Notes: generated by a model from the sequence alone, not told the origin. A stretch of 64,000 bases of DNA from Ruminococcaceae bacterium UBA7212 (GCA_002490525.1 DKUE01000005.1:1-64000), one strand, 5' to 3'; shown: positions 43,871 through 54,291, numbered from the stretch's first letter. Translations and numbers: made by a program.

Positions 43871-46800
43871 TCATTTTAACATTACGCCTTTTTCACCGAG
43901 TAACAGCTGCAGTTCGGTCAGCATTGGCATATTTACATCTACACCGCGTGCCGATACATATTTTTTACGCGTATCATTATAATACAAATAAACAGGTATA
44001 TTGCCATCAAATATGGAAAGCAGATTTTTAACCTTTTTATCTTGCGTACTGTCCACGGAATCAATCAATAACAACAACCCCTGATGAATCACACGCGGAA
44101 TTTCAATTTTTTTCGAAACGGACGCCGATTGCTCCGAACCAATCGGCTCTGTCTGTTCTGGGTTGGGGCACGGAGAAATACGGTCCGGAATCACCTTTAC
44201 CTCGTCTTCGTCCCGCAAAGATACACGCCCGTCAATCAATAAAATATTCCCGGGAAGCAGCAAATGTGAAAATTGCGCGTAAATTTTCGGAAATAACAAA
44301 AGCTCTGTACTGCCGTAAACATCCTCAACCGTCACAAACGCCATTGTTGTGTCATTTTTGGTCGTTTTCTTTTTGACTCCCGTTACAATTGCCAAAAGCC
44401 TTACAGACATGCCGTCATGCAGACGGCTCATTTCATCGTTTGCCGCTTCCGTCAAATCGGAAATTCTTGTCACGCGGAGTTTTTCGGACATCGGTAAATA
44501 TGCGGTCATCGGATGTCCGGAAAGATACAACCCTGTCGCGTCCTTTTCCAACTGCAAGCGTTCCGCATTGTCAAACTCGGAACAGCGTTTGTATTCCGGT
44601 GTATATACCTGTGTTTTTGCAGAGCCTATTGAAAAAATATCCAGCTGCCCATCCACATTGCGCCGCATTTCGGAATCCAGTCCCGCAACGATTTCAGGCA
44701 GATTCTGCATCATTTCACGACGGTTCAGCCCTAAGTTATCCAATGCACCGCTTTTAATTAAGCCTTCCACCGCGCGTTTATTAAATTCTTTGCCGTGCAT
44801 GCGCTTGCAAAAATCATAGAAATCGCTGAAAGCGCCGTTTTCCTGCCTTTCTTTCGAAATTTCTCTTATAAATCCCCGACCGAGATTTTTAATAGCCAAA
44901 AGACCGAAACGGATGTTTTTTTTGTCCTTAGGCGAAAATGTGTGCAAGCTTTCATTCACACTCGGCGGTAAAACGCGTATACCCATTCGTGTGCAGTCTG
45001 CAATATATGCTGAAATTTTAGCGGTATCATCAATAACGCTGGTCAAAAGCGCTGCCATAAATGCGCTCGGATAATGACATTTAAGGTATGCGGTTCTGTA
45101 GGCTACAACCGCATAGGCGGCAGAGTGTGATTTATTGAATGCATACGATGCAAATGAGGTCATATCGTCAAAAATACTGTTGGCTGTTTCTTCTGAAATA
45201 CCGTTCGCCACACATCCGCAACAGGCAACAGAGCCGTCCGGATTTTTCATACCGTGTATAAAATATTCCCGTTCCTCTTCCATGACCTTATGCTTCTTTT
45301 TGGACATGGCACGGCGAACAACATCCGCTCTGCCGAAAGAATATCCTGCAAGAGAGCGAAAGATTTGCATCACCTGTTCTTGATACACCATACACCCATA
45401 AGTAACATCCAGGATTTCTTTCAACTGCGGTGTTTTATACCGAATCGCTTCGGGATGATGGCGATTTGCAATATAAGCGTCAATGGAATCCATAGGACCG
45501 GGTCTGTACAAAGAAATTACCGCGATAATATCCTCTAAATTCTGCGGCTTTAAACGTGTCAGTACACTGCGCAGTCCTGCGGATTCACACTGAAACACAC
45601 CGTAGGTTAAGCCCTTTGAAAACATTTTATAGGTTGCCGCATCATCCAACGGAATATTTTCAATTTCAAAATCGGGATGTGTTTGCTGAATCGTTTTTAC
45701 AGTATCGCTGATTACCGTCAATGTGCGCAAACCTAAGAAATCCATCTTCAAAAGCCCGAGTTCTTCAATCGTTGTCATGGTAAACTGTGTCACAACAGAT
45801 TCATCATTGCGCGCAAGCGGTACATATTCATAAACGGGACGGTCCGTAATCACGACCCCGGCCGCATGTGTGGAAGCGTGACGAGGCATACCCTCTACAC
45901 ATTTTGCCGTATCAATTAGCTCGCGAATTTTTTCGTTCTCATCGTACAGTTTTTTCAGTTCCGGATTTTTTTTCAGAGCCTTGTCAATGGTAATGCCGAT
46001 TTCTCTCGGAATTTGTTTGGATACAGCATCTACGGTATTATAAGGAACACCCAGTGCACGGCCGACATCCCGTACTGCCGCGCGCGCCGCCATAGTACCG
46101 AAAGTAACAATTTGCGCAACATGGTCCGCGCCGTATTTTTGAATGACATAATCAATCACTTCTTCGCGGCGCTCATAACAAAAATCCACATCAATATCCG
46201 GCATACTGATACGTTCCGGATTTAAAAAGCGTTCAAAAATCAAATTGTAACGCATGGGGTCAATGCCCGTAATTCCCATACAATATGCCGCAATACTGCC
46301 CGCACCCGAGCCACGCCCGGGGCCCACAGGAATATCCTGTGATTTCGCATAAGAAATAAAGTCTGCAACAATCAGGAAATAATCCACATATCCCATTTCC
46401 CGAATCACAGACAATTCATATTCCAAACGTTCCGTATACGCCTGCGGTACCTCTTTACCGTAATTACGATAAAGACCCGCATAGCACTTTTCTCGGAAAT
46501 AGTCAAAATGATTTTGCCCATTCGGCACTTCAAAATGCGGCAGCTTCGTTTTACCGAATTCAAACTCCAAATTGCACATTTGCGCAATTTTTTCCGTATT
46601 ATCAACTGCTTCGGGTACAAAATCAAAAACTTCCCGCATTTCCGCTTCTGATTTTAAATAAAACTCATCCGTACTGAATTCTAAACCTGTATCCTCATCA
46701 ATCGTATGGTTGGTTTGAATGCAAATCAGCACTTTTTGAATCTTTGCATCCGATTTCTGTACATAATGGACATCGTTTGTCGCCACAAGCGGAATGCCCG

Positions 46801-47386
46801 TTTCTTTAGACAACCGAAGCAGATCCGACAAAATTTCCTTTTGCTCTTTCATGCCGTGGTCCTGCAATTCCAAGTAGTAATTCCCCTGCCCGAACACACG
46901 GTTATACCAAAGTGCCGTTTCCTTTGCACCGTCATAATCTTTAACAGCAAGCTTTCTCGGAATCTCACCGGCAAGACAGGCAGAAAGTGCAATTAACCCC
47001 TCAGAATGTGTCTCCAGCAGCGCCTTATCCACACGCGGGCGCACATAAAAGCCCTCCACCCAAGACTTGGATACCATGTAAATCAGATTTTTATATCCGA
47101 TTTCATTTTTACAAAGCAAAACCAGATGATAACGAGTGGAATCCAATCCATGCACCTTATCCGTCATCTCTCGTTCGGCAACATATACCTCACACCCGAT
47201 AATCGGCTTTATTCCGTGCGATTTGGCTGTCTTGTAAAAATCAATTGCACCGAACATATTACCGTGGTCGGTGCTGGCAAGCGCAGTTTGTCCCATGGCT
47301 TTTGCGGCAACACAAAGTGAATCCAAACGGCAGGCGCCGTCTAAAAGACTGTATTCCGTATGCAGATGCAAATGCGTAAAAGCCAT
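43871..47386 (-). CDS. dnaE: DNA polymerase III alpha subunit DnaE
   Basis: Replicative polymerase of 1171 residues. Order: PHP domain ('HLHTEYSLLDGACR', 'STDHGNMFGAIDF'), C-family polymerase palm with the Asp pair in 'MPDIDVDFCYERR', fingers ('RPGPMDSIDAYIANRH'), helix-hairpin-helix and OB-fold near residues 1000-1090. It lacks the embedded DEDDh exonuclease of PolC, so this is DnaE; Clostridia normally carry both. PHP metal ligands look intact, which may allow proofreading (inference). Starts 24 bp after lysA. Confidence 0.97.
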   Translation of the reverse strand: MAFTHLHLHTEYSLLDGACRLDSLCVAAKAMGQTALASTDHGNMFGAIDFYKTAKSHGIKPIIGCEVYVAEREMTDKVHGLDSTRYHLVLLCKNEIGYKNLIYMVSKSWVEGFYVRPRVDKALLETHSEGLIALSACLAGEIPRKLAVKDYDGAKETALWYNRVFGQGNYYLELQDHGMKEQKEILSDLLRLSKETGIPLVATNDVHYVQKSDAKIQKVLICIQTNHTIDEDTGLEFSTDEFYLKSEAEMREVFDFVPEAVDNTEKIAQMCNLEFEFGKTKLPHFEVPNGQNHFDYFREKCYAGLYRNYGKEVPQAYTERLEYELSVIREMGYVDYFLIVADFISYAKSQDIPVGPGRGSGAGSIAAYCMGITGIDPMRYNLIFERFLNPERISMPDIDVDFCYERREEVIDYVIQKYGADHVAQIVTFGTMAARAAVRDVGRALGVPYNTVDAVSKQIPREIGITIDKALKKNPELKKLYDENEKIRELIDTAKCVEGMPRHASTHAAGVVITDRPVYEYVPLARNDESVVTQFTMTTIEELGLLKMDFLGLRTLTVISDTVKTIQQTHPDFEIENIPLDDAATYKMFSKGLTYGVFQCESAGLRSVLTRLKPQNLEDIIAVISLYRPGPMDSIDAYIANRHHPEAIRYKTPQLKEILDVTYGCMVYQEQVMQIFRSLAGYSFGRADVVRRAMSKKKHKVMEEEREYFIHGMKNPDGSVACCGCVANGISEETANSIFDDMTSFASYAFNKSHSAAYAVVAYRTAYLKCHYPSAFMAALLTSVIDDTAKISAYIADCTRMGIRVLPPSVNESLHTFSPKDKKNIRFGLLAIKNLGRGFIREISKERQENGAFSDFYDFCKRMHGKEFNKRAVEGLIKSGALDNLGLNRREMMQNLPEIVAGLDSEMRRNVDGQLDIFSIGSAKTQVYTPEYKRCSEFDNAERLQLEKDATGLYLSGHPMTAYLPMSEKLRVTRISDLTEAANDEMSRLHDGMSVRLLAIVTGVKKKTTKNDTTMAFVTVEDVYGSTELLLFPKIYAQFSHLLLPGNILLIDGRVSLRDEDEVKVIPDRISPCPNPEQTEPIGSEQSASVSKKIEIPRVIHQGLLLLIDSVDSTQDKKVKNLLSIFDGNIPVYLYYNDTRKKYVSARGVDVNMPMLTELQLLLGEKGVMLK

Positions 47387-47410
47387 GGGTAAAACCTCAC
47401 AAACAAATTG

Positions 47411-48682
47411 TTATTTTAATACATCTTTGTAAAATTCGAAGCAGTCAAAAGTACGGAAATAATCAGCGGGCGTTTCCGCGCGGCGAATCAGTTCAAAACT
47501 GCCATCGGTTTTCAAAAGGATTTCTGCAGATTTCAGTTTACCGTTATAATTATATCCCATTGCAAAGCCGTGTGCACCGGTGTCATGGATATAAATCAAA
47601 TCACCCATTTGAATTTCTGGCAATATTCTGTCAATTGCAAACTTATCGTTATTCTCGCAAAGAGAGCCCGTTACGTCATATTTATGGTCACAGGGAGCGT
47701 TTTCCTTGCCCATTACCGTAATATGATGATATGCACCGTACATCGCAGGACGCATCAGGTTCACGGCACAAGCATCTACACCGATATACTCCTTATGTGT
47801 ATGCTTTTGATTGATGGCTCTGGTAACCAGCGCACCGTAAGGTCCCATCATAAATCTGCCAAGCTCCGTAAACAAAGAAACATCTCCCATGCCGGCAGGT
47901 ACAAGAATCTCATCATAAACCGCTTTTACACCTCTGCCGATTTCTAAAATATCGTTCGGCTCGCGGTCGGGCTGATATGGGATGCCGATGCCGCCCGACA
48001 GATTAATAAACTTGATATTTGCGCCTGTTTCCCGGTTTAAACGTACCGCAATCTCAAACAGTACTTTTGCCAAAGTCGGATAGTATTCGTTTGTCACTGT
48101 GTTACTGGCAAGGAACGCATGTATGCCGAACTCTTCAACGCCTTTTTCCTTCATGATACGGAACGCCTCAAACAACTGCTCGGTGGTCATACCGTATTTT
48201 GCATCGCCTGGGTTATCCATAATGCTGTTGGATATTTTAAAAAGTCCGCCCGGATTATAACGGCAGGAAAGCTTTTTGGGCAGCTTTCCGAGCGTTTTTT
48301 CTAATATGTCAATATGTGTAATATCATCCAAATTGATGATTGCACCCATATCATTTGCGAATTGAAATTCCGATGCGGGCGTATCATTTGAAGAAAACAT
48401 CACATCGTCACCGACGGCGCCGATAGCTTTGGACAACATCAGTTCTGTAACAGACGAACAGTCACAGCCGCAGCCGTATTCCCGCAGAATGGAAATCAGA
48501 AAAGGATTCGGCGTTGCCTTAACGGCAAAGTATTCTTTAAAGCCTTTATTCCATGCAAATGCCTGCTTTAACAGCGCAGCATTTTTTCGAATCCCTGTTT
48601 CGTCATAAATATGAAACGGTGTCGGATAAACCGCTGCAATTTCCTCCAACTTTCCTTTGGTTACAAAAGGGATTTTATTCAT
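47411..48682 (-). CDS. lysA: Diaminopimelate decarboxylase
   Basis: PLP enzyme making lysine from meso-diaminopimelate. The 423-residue product has PLP Lys55 in 'YFAVKATPNP', the glycine loop 'NLSGGIGIPY', and the second-subunit Cys motif 'GSLCENNDKF'. It resembles the clostridial DapDC branch; another fold-type III decarboxylase (such as carboxynorspermidine) is less likely. AAAGGATG suits the ATG at 48682 better than the GTG two codons earlier. 20 bp after engB. Confidence 0.88.
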   Translation of the reverse strand: MNKIPFVTKGKLEEIAAVYPTPFHIYDETGIRKNAALLKQAFAWNKGFKEYFAVKATPNPFLISILREYGCGCDCSSVTELMLSKAIGAVGDDVMFSSNDTPASEFQFANDMGAIINLDDITHIDILEKTLGKLPKKLSCRYNPGGLFKISNSIMDNPGDAKYGMTTEQLFEAFRIMKEKGVEEFGIHAFLASNTVTNEYYPTLAKVLFEIAVRLNRETGANIKFINLSGGIGIPYQPDREPNDILEIGRGVKAVYDEILVPAGMGDVSLFTELGRFMMGPYGALVTRAINQKHTHKEYIGVDACAVNLMRPAMYGAYHHITVMGKENAPCDHKYDVTGSLCENNDKFAIDRILPEIQMGDLIYIHDTGAHGFAMGYNYNGKLKSAEILLKTDGSFELIRRAETPADYFRTFDCFEFYKDVLK

Positions 48683-48702
48683 AAACACACATCCTTTGTT
48701 AA

Positions 48703-49284
48703 TTACAGCAAATGCTGTTCCATAATTTGCTTTAACTGCTCTGCGCCCTCACCGCTCACAGCGGAAAAAGGTAAAATACGTGCTTGCGGTACAAAAGGCA
48801 ATTCTGCCGAAATATTTTTTGTGCGAGCGGCATATTCACCTTTATTAAGTTTATCGCTTTTCGTCATAACAATAACATAATTGTATTTCTTAGACTCCAA
48901 AAATTCCAGCATCATGCAGTCGTCCTTCGTCGGCGGATGCCGCATATCTATCAGCTGTACCACCAGCTTAATATTGCGATCAGAGTTAAAATAGCCTTCC
49001 ATCATCTCTGCCCAGCGCTGTTTTTCCGACCTTGCAACCTTTGCATAGCCGTATCCCGGCAAATCCACCAAACGCACACCGTCCGCAGAATAAAAATTGA
49101 TGGTAACGGTCTTTCCGGGCACGGAACTGACGCGCGCCAAGGATTTGCGGTTGAATAATCGGTTTAAAAGTGAAGATTTGCCGACATTGGAGCGCCCTGC
49201 AAAAGCAATTTCAGGTAAATCCGACGGCGGCAGCTGTGAAAATGTTCCGAATGCCGCTTCAAAAACGGCTTTTTGCAAATTCAT
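48703..49284 (-). CDS. engB: Ribosome biogenesis GTPase EngB/YsxC
   Basis: GTPase for late 50S assembly, 193 residues. G1 'AGRSNVGKSSLLN', G3 'DLPGYGYA', G4 'TKSDKL', G5 'FSAVSGEG'. The ATG at 49284 overlaps the lon stop (ATGA) with AAAGGGA upstream, so the earlier in-frame ATG is rejected. lonA-ysxC is also the order in Bacillus. Confidence 0.95.
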   Translation of the reverse strand: MNLQKAVFEAAFGTFSQLPPSDLPEIAFAGRSNVGKSSLLNRLFNRKSLARVSSVPGKTVTINFYSADGVRLVDLPGYGYAKVARSEKQRWAEMMEGYFNSDRNIKLVVQLIDMRHPPTKDDCMMLEFLESKKYNYVIVMTKSDKLNKGEYAARTKNISAELPFVPQARILPFSAVSGEGAEQLKQIMEQHLL

Positions 49285-51737
49285 ACGATTTTTCCCTTTC
49301 CGTTTCTGCGACAAACCTCATTATGTAAGGAAGTCTGATTTTGTACGACAGGCAGTCCTTTAACAGTTTTTACAGCTGACGGATTGTTTGCCGTAATACC
49401 GCTTGATTGTATAACCGCTTCGGAAATCACCTGCGACACTTCATTTACAGGCACAAACTCTACATTTTCAGCAACCGTTGCATCAATTTCCGCAAGATCC
49501 GCAATATTTCCTTCGGGAATCAAAATTTTTCGGATTCCCGCTTTATAAGCCGCCATGCTTTTTTCACGCAATCCGCCGATGGGCAAAACGTGACCAAGTA
49601 AGGTAACTTCGCCTGTCATAGCAATATCGGTGCGAACAGGGCAGCCGGAAAGTGCGGATACCAATGCTGTTGTTACCGTAACACCCGCAGAGGGACCATC
49701 CTTCGGCACAGCGCCCTCCGGGAAATGAATATGAATATCCTTCGTTTTATAAAACTCCGCATCAATGCCCAAAAGCGCGGCATTTACACGAATATAACTG
49801 CATGCGGTCTTGGCGGATTCCTTCATCACGTCCCCGAGTGAACCAGTCAGTTCAAGCTTACCGGTACCCTCCATAACAACAGTCTCCACTTTTAAGAGCT
49901 CACCGCCGACGGATGTCCACGCAAGCCCGTTTACCACGCCGATTTCACCACTTGCGGACAAAACCGTCGGTTTATGTTTACGCGGGCCCAAAAGCATTTC
50001 CAAATCGGACGGTCGCACCGTTATTTTTTCTGTTTCGCCGCCTGCAATCCGCACCGCCGCTTTGCGCAAAACTTTCGCAATCGTGCGTTCCAGCTGGCGG
50101 ACACCTGCCTCTTTGGTGTAGCCGTCAATTATCAAACGGACGGCATCGTCAGTGATACGGAGCTGTGCAGGACGTATACCGTTTTCCTGCATTTGTTTTT
50201 TTATTAAATGTCTTTTTGCAATTTGGAATTTTTCTTCAGCTGTATAACTGTAAAGCTCAATCACTTCCATACGGTCCAACAGTGGCCGAGGTATCTGCGA
50301 CACATCGTTGGCCGTAGTAATAAATAAAACCTTGCTCAAATCGAACGGAATCTCAATATAATGGTCACGGAAGGTATTATTTTGCTCAGGGTCCAGTGCT
50401 TCCAGAAGCGCAGAGGCCGGGTCACCTTTATAATCGCTGCCCAATTTGTCAATCTCATCTAAAAGAATCAGCGGATTGCAAACACCTGTGCGCATAACCG
50501 CCGTAAGGATATTACCGGGCATAGAACCAATATATGTTTTTCTGTGCCCGCGGATTTCCGCCTCGTCATGCACGCCGCCCAAAGAAATGCGTGTGTATTT
50601 TCGGTGCATGGCTTTTGCCAAAGACTTGGCGATAGAGGTTTTACCGACACCGGGCGGTCCCGCCAAGCAAATAATTTGCCCCTTAATCTCCGGTGAAAGT
50701 ATGCGGACGGCAAGCAATTCCACAATACGCTCCTTCACCTTTTCCAAGCCGTAATGCTCTCTGTCCAAAATTCTTTGCGCATGGGCAAGACGCAGATTGT
50801 CTGCGGTCTGCTTGCCCCAAGGCAGTGCGAGCACTGCATCCAAATAGCTGCGGGACACCGCACTCTCAGGACTGGAAGGTTGCATGCGGGCAAGACGGCC
50901 GCATTCCTGTAAAAGCTTTTCTTCGCTTTCTGCATCCAAATGCAGTGCTAAAATCTCAGAGCGGTATTTTTCCGCTTCTCCGACTGCCGATTCACCGTCC
51001 CCCAGTTCTTCCGCAATCGCTTTCATTTGCTCCCGCAAATAGTATTCCCGCTGGTTTTCGTCCATTTGCTGCTGAACATGGTCTTCAATTGTTTCCATTG
51101 CTTCCAGTACTTCAATTTCGCGAAGCAAAATTTCACAAAGGCGTTCCGTGCGTTTTGTCACGTTCAACTCTTCCAAAATATATTGCTTTTCTAAAAACTC
51201 CAACGGCAGATTTCCCGCAAGGTAATCGGTTAACCCGCCGATACAGTGCTGTTCAGGTATCCCGATCGCAATATCCGCAGAAAGCTTTTGATTCAGCGAT
51301 GCATACTCTTCAAACAGCGTTCTGACATATCGTACAAAGGCTTCTGTATCCAACGAAGAGGATACGGCAATATCTTTTACCGAAATCGGTTTTACTTCCG
51401 ATATAAAATGCGGACGCATCTGCTGTAAATTCACCAGCCGCGCGCGGTATTTGCCTTCTACGACAACACGGTAGCATGAGCCAGCGGGCAGCCTTACCAA
51501 CTGCTTGATTTCACAAACAACGCCGATGTCAAAGAGACCTTCTCTACCTTTAATTTCCTCTGACATATCGGTTTGCGTGATTAAGAACAGATTCTGCCGA
51601 TTCATCATGGCGCTTTTCACAGCGGAAACAGATTGCTTTCTGCCAATATCAAAATGCAAAGTCATTTCGGGAAAAACAACTAAGCCGCGCAATGCCACAG
51701 TCGGTAAAATCAAATTTTCTTTTATTGCCGGGTTCAT
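49281..51737 (-). CDS. lon: ATP-dependent protease Lon
   Basis: Cytoplasmic quality-control protease, 818 residues. N-terminal LON substrate domain (about 8-200), coiled-coil helices (200-300), AAA+ module with 'GPPGVGKTSIA' near residue 360 and Walker B 'ILLDEIDKLG', then the peptidase with Ser in 'PKDGPSAGV' and Lys in 'GGLREKSMAAYKAG'. The chosen ATG (51737) has GGAG upstream and matches the usual N-terminus. First gene of the long lon-engB-lysA-dnaE-pfkA-aroK run, under its own promoter. Confidence 0.97.
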   Translation of the reverse strand: MNPAIKENLILPTVALRGLVVFPEMTLHFDIGRKQSVSAVKSAMMNRQNLFLITQTDMSEEIKGREGLFDIGVVCEIKQLVRLPAGSCYRVVVEGKYRARLVNLQQMRPHFISEVKPISVKDIAVSSSLDTEAFVRYVRTLFEEYASLNQKLSADIAIGIPEQHCIGGLTDYLAGNLPLEFLEKQYILEELNVTKRTERLCEILLREIEVLEAMETIEDHVQQQMDENQREYYLREQMKAIAEELGDGESAVGEAEKYRSEILALHLDAESEEKLLQECGRLARMQPSSPESAVSRSYLDAVLALPWGKQTADNLRLAHAQRILDREHYGLEKVKERIVELLAVRILSPEIKGQIICLAGPPGVGKTSIAKSLAKAMHRKYTRISLGGVHDEAEIRGHRKTYIGSMPGNILTAVMRTGVCNPLILLDEIDKLGSDYKGDPASALLEALDPEQNNTFRDHYIEIPFDLSKVLFITTANDVSQIPRPLLDRMEVIELYSYTAEEKFQIAKRHLIKKQMQENGIRPAQLRITDDAVRLIIDGYTKEAGVRQLERTIAKVLRKAAVRIAGGETEKITVRPSDLEMLLGPRKHKPTVLSASGEIGVVNGLAWTSVGGELLKVETVVMEGTGKLELTGSLGDVMKESAKTACSYIRVNAALLGIDAEFYKTKDIHIHFPEGAVPKDGPSAGVTVTTALVSALSGCPVRTDIAMTGEVTLLGHVLPIGGLREKSMAAYKAGIRKILIPEGNIADLAEIDATVAENVEFVPVNEVSQVISEAVIQSSGITANNPSAVKTVKGLPVVQNQTSLHNEVCRRNGKGKIV

Positions 51738-51791
51738 AAATATATCAGCTCCAAACATGGGTAAATACAAAATATAAAAACGCAAGTATAA

Positions 51792-51820
51792 ATTATATAT
51801 TATTTTTCCGAATCCTGCAA
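51792..51820 (-). promoter_or_regulatory. Sigma-A promoter of the lon operon
   Basis: Minus strand TTGCAG (51815-51820), 17-bp spacer, TATAAT (51792-51797), about 48 bp before the lon ATG. No CtsR or CIRCE heat-shock operator was seen. Confidence 0.8.
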
Positions 51821-51942
51821 CTGTAAGATGAAAAAGGCAGAAAAGTTTTGAAAATCAGCAAAAAAGCTTTGAATTTCGCACGAAAGTTTGTTAATATTTT
51901 AAACAAGTTTTTGTTTTAAAGGAATTTTTCTCAGAAAAGATT

Positions 51943-51992
51943 GTCAATATTTTATCAATTTATTGACTTTATATATGCGGATTTGCTATAAT
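51943..51992 (+). promoter_or_regulatory. Promoter of serC-serA with inverted repeat
   Basis: TTGACT (51963-51968), 18-bp spacer, extended -10 TGCTATAAT (51984-51992). The inverted repeat GTCAATA-N11-TATTGAC (51943-51949, 51961-51967) ends inside the -35 box and may be an operator. No T-box or serine-type leader is present. Confidence 0.65.
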
Positions 51993-52036
51993 GCAAAACA
52001 AGCGCAAAACCTAAGAATTTTTGGAGGTATATGATA

Positions 52037-53119
52037 ATGTCCAGAGTTTACAATTTTTCCGCCGGTCCTTCCATGCTGCCCGAAGCAGTTTTGAAAAAAG
52101 CGGCTGCTGAGATGCTTGACTATGAAGGCAGCGGTCAGTCTGTAATGGAAATGAGCCACCGTTCAAAAATTTACGATTCCATTATTAAAGGTGCGGAAGC
52201 ACTGCTTCGCGAATTGATGAACATTCCCGACAACTACAAGGTTCTGTTTTTACAGGGCGGCGCTTCCACACAGTTTGCGGCAATCCCGCTGAATTTTATG
52301 AACGGCAGCGGTAAGGCTGACTACGTCCTGACAGGTCAATGGGCAAAAAAGGCATATGCCGAGGCACAGAAATACGGTGAAGCTAAAGCCGTTGCTTCTT
52401 CGGCAGACAAAACCTTTTCCTATATTCCGAAGCTGAACAAAGCGGACTTCACGCCTGATGCAGATTACTTCTATATCTGCATGAACAATACCATTTACGG
52501 TACGGTTTATCACGAATTACCCGACACCGGCGATGTACCGCTGATTGCAGATATTTCCTCCTGCTTCCTGTCCGAACCGATTGATGTCAGCCGTTTCGGC
52601 ATGGTGTACGGCGGTGCGCAGAAAAATGTTGCACCCGCAGGTTTAACCATTTGCATCATCCGTGAGGATTTGCTCGGCAAAGCACGTGACATCACCCCGA
52701 CCATGCTGAATTATCAGGTTCATGCGGATAATGATTCTCTTTACAACACCCCTCCCTGCTACACCATTTACATCTGCAAGCTGGTGTTGGAATGGCTGAA
52801 AGAAAACGGCGGTTTGGAAGCAATGAAAGAGCGCAATGAAAAGAAAGCCAAACTGCTTTACGATTTCCTGGACAACAGCAAGATGTTCCGCGGAACCGTT
52901 GTTCCCGAAGACCGTTCTTTAATGAACGTTCCCTTTGTAACCGACAGTGATGAACTGAATGCGAAATTTGTCAAAGAAGCAGAAGCGTCAGGTCTTATCA
53001 ATCTGAAGGGTCACCGCACCGTCGGCGGTATGCGCGCATCTATCTACAATGCAATGCCGTACGAGGGCGTAAAAGCGTTGGTTGATTTCATGGCAGAATT
53101 TGAAAAAGCCAATTCCTAA
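52037..53119 (+). CDS. serC: Phosphoserine aminotransferase
   Basis: Second enzyme of serine synthesis, PLP-dependent, 360 residues. Starts 'MSRVYNFSAGPSMLPE'; PLP Lys in 'YGGAQKNVAPAG' near residue 197; C-terminal 'GHRTVGGMRASIYNAMP'. GGAGGT is 9 nt before the ATG at 52037; the ATG two codons earlier is too close to it. Followed 11 bp later by serA. Confidence 0.96.
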   Translation: MSRVYNFSAGPSMLPEAVLKKAAAEMLDYEGSGQSVMEMSHRSKIYDSIIKGAEALLRELMNIPDNYKVLFLQGGASTQFAAIPLNFMNGSGKADYVLTGQWAKKAYAEAQKYGEAKAVASSADKTFSYIPKLNKADFTPDADYFYICMNNTIYGTVYHELPDTGDVPLIADISSCFLSEPIDVSRFGMVYGGAQKNVAPAGLTICIIREDLLGKARDITPTMLNYQVHADNDSLYNTPPCYTIYICKLVLEWLKENGGLEAMKERNEKKAKLLYDFLDNSKMFRGTVVPEDRSLMNVPFVTDSDELNAKFVKEAEASGLINLKGHRTVGGMRASIYNAMPYEGVKALVDFMAEFEKANS

Positions 53120-53130
53120 GGAGATAAATC

Positions 53131-54291
53131 ATGTATAAAATTTTAACACTGAATAAGATTTCCGAAACGGGACTGAAAAATTTCCCGAACACCTACACAC
53201 ATTCCGGTGAAGAGACCGACCCTGATGCCATTTTGGTTCGCTCGGCGTCTATGCATGATATGGAACTGCCTGCAAACACCAAAGCCATTGCCAGAGCGGG
53301 CGCCGGAGTTAACAACATTCCGATTGACAAATGCAGCGAACAAGGCATTGTGGTATTCAATACACCCGGTGCAAATGCAAATGCGGTAAAGGAGCTTGTG
53401 CTTTGTGCCATGCTGCTTTCCTCCCGTAAAATTGTTTCCGCTATTGATTGGGAAAAAACTTTAAAAGGCAACGGCGCAGAAGTACCGAAGATGGTTGAAA
53501 AGGGCAAATCTGCTTTCGCAGGTCCCGAAATCAAGGGCAAAACCCTCGGTGTTATCGGTCTCGGTGCTATCGGCGTTCTGGTTGCAAACGCGGCTCTGTC
53601 TTTGGGTATGACCGTTTACGGATATGACCCGTTCCTGTCGGTGGATGCGGCTTGGTCTCTCTCCCGCGGGGTACATCACGCAGCATCTTTAGACGAAATT
53701 TTTGCAAACAGTGATTACATCACGCTCCATGTCCCGTCCACCCCTGATACAAAGGGCATGATTTGCAAAAAGAATATGGATATGATGAAAGACAACGTCC
53801 GCATTATGAACTTTGCGCGCGGCGATTTGGTAAACACAGCGGATATTTTGGAAGCTCTTAATAACAGCAAAGTAGCAGCCTATGCAACAGACTTTGGCTG
53901 TGACGAGCTGATTGGGGCGCCCGGCGTTCTGGTACTCCCCCACCTCGGCGCTTCTACTCCGGAATCCGAAGATAACTGTGCCGTGATGGCAGTAGATGAA
54001 ATCCGTGATTATTTAGAAAACGGCAACATCACCCATTCTGTCAATCTGCCGGCGGTTTCCGTGCCGAGAACAGGCCGTTCCCGCATTACAATCATTCATA
54101 AAAATGTGCCGAATGTCATCAGCAAAATCACTGCAACTGTCGCAAACGAGAATATCAATATCGACAATATGGTGAATAAGTCCCGCGGTGAATATGCTTA
54201 TACTATGTTGGATACAGACGCAGATGTTTCTGAAGAAGCAATCGCCGCCATCAGTGCTTTGGACGAAGCCGTTCGCGTTCGTGTGATTTGA
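53131..54291 (+). CDS. serA: D-3-phosphoglycerate dehydrogenase
   Basis: First enzyme of serine synthesis, NAD+-dependent. 386 residues: substrate domain, NAD Rossmann core ('GVIGLGAIGVLVANAA' near 140), catalytic Arg in 'MNFARGDLVN', Glu/His in 'LPHLGASTPESEDN', and a C-terminal ACT domain (about 315-386) that in this family allows serine feedback. AAGGAG is just upstream. Operon with serC. Also similar to the erythronate branch, but the context settles it. Confidence 0.93.
   Translation: MYKILTLNKISETGLKNFPNTYTHSGEETDPDAILVRSASMHDMELPANTKAIARAGAGVNNIPIDKCSEQGIVVFNTPGANANAVKELVLCAMLLSSRKIVSAIDWEKTLKGNGAEVPKMVEKGKSAFAGPEIKGKTLGVIGLGAIGVLVANAALSLGMTVYGYDPFLSVDAAWSLSRGVHHAASLDEIFANSDYITLHVPSTPDTKGMICKKNMDMMKDNVRIMNFARGDLVNTADILEALNNSKVAAYATDFGCDELIGAPGVLVLPHLGASTPESEDNCAVMAVDEIRDYLENGNITHSVNLPAVSVPRTGRSRITIIHKNVPNVISKITATVANENINIDNMVNKSRGEYAYTMLDTDADVSEEAIAAISALDEAVRVRVI

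Noticed and set aside
51821..52020. T-box or serine riboswitch upstream of serC
   Set aside because: No T-box sequence, specifier stem or antiterminator could be found.
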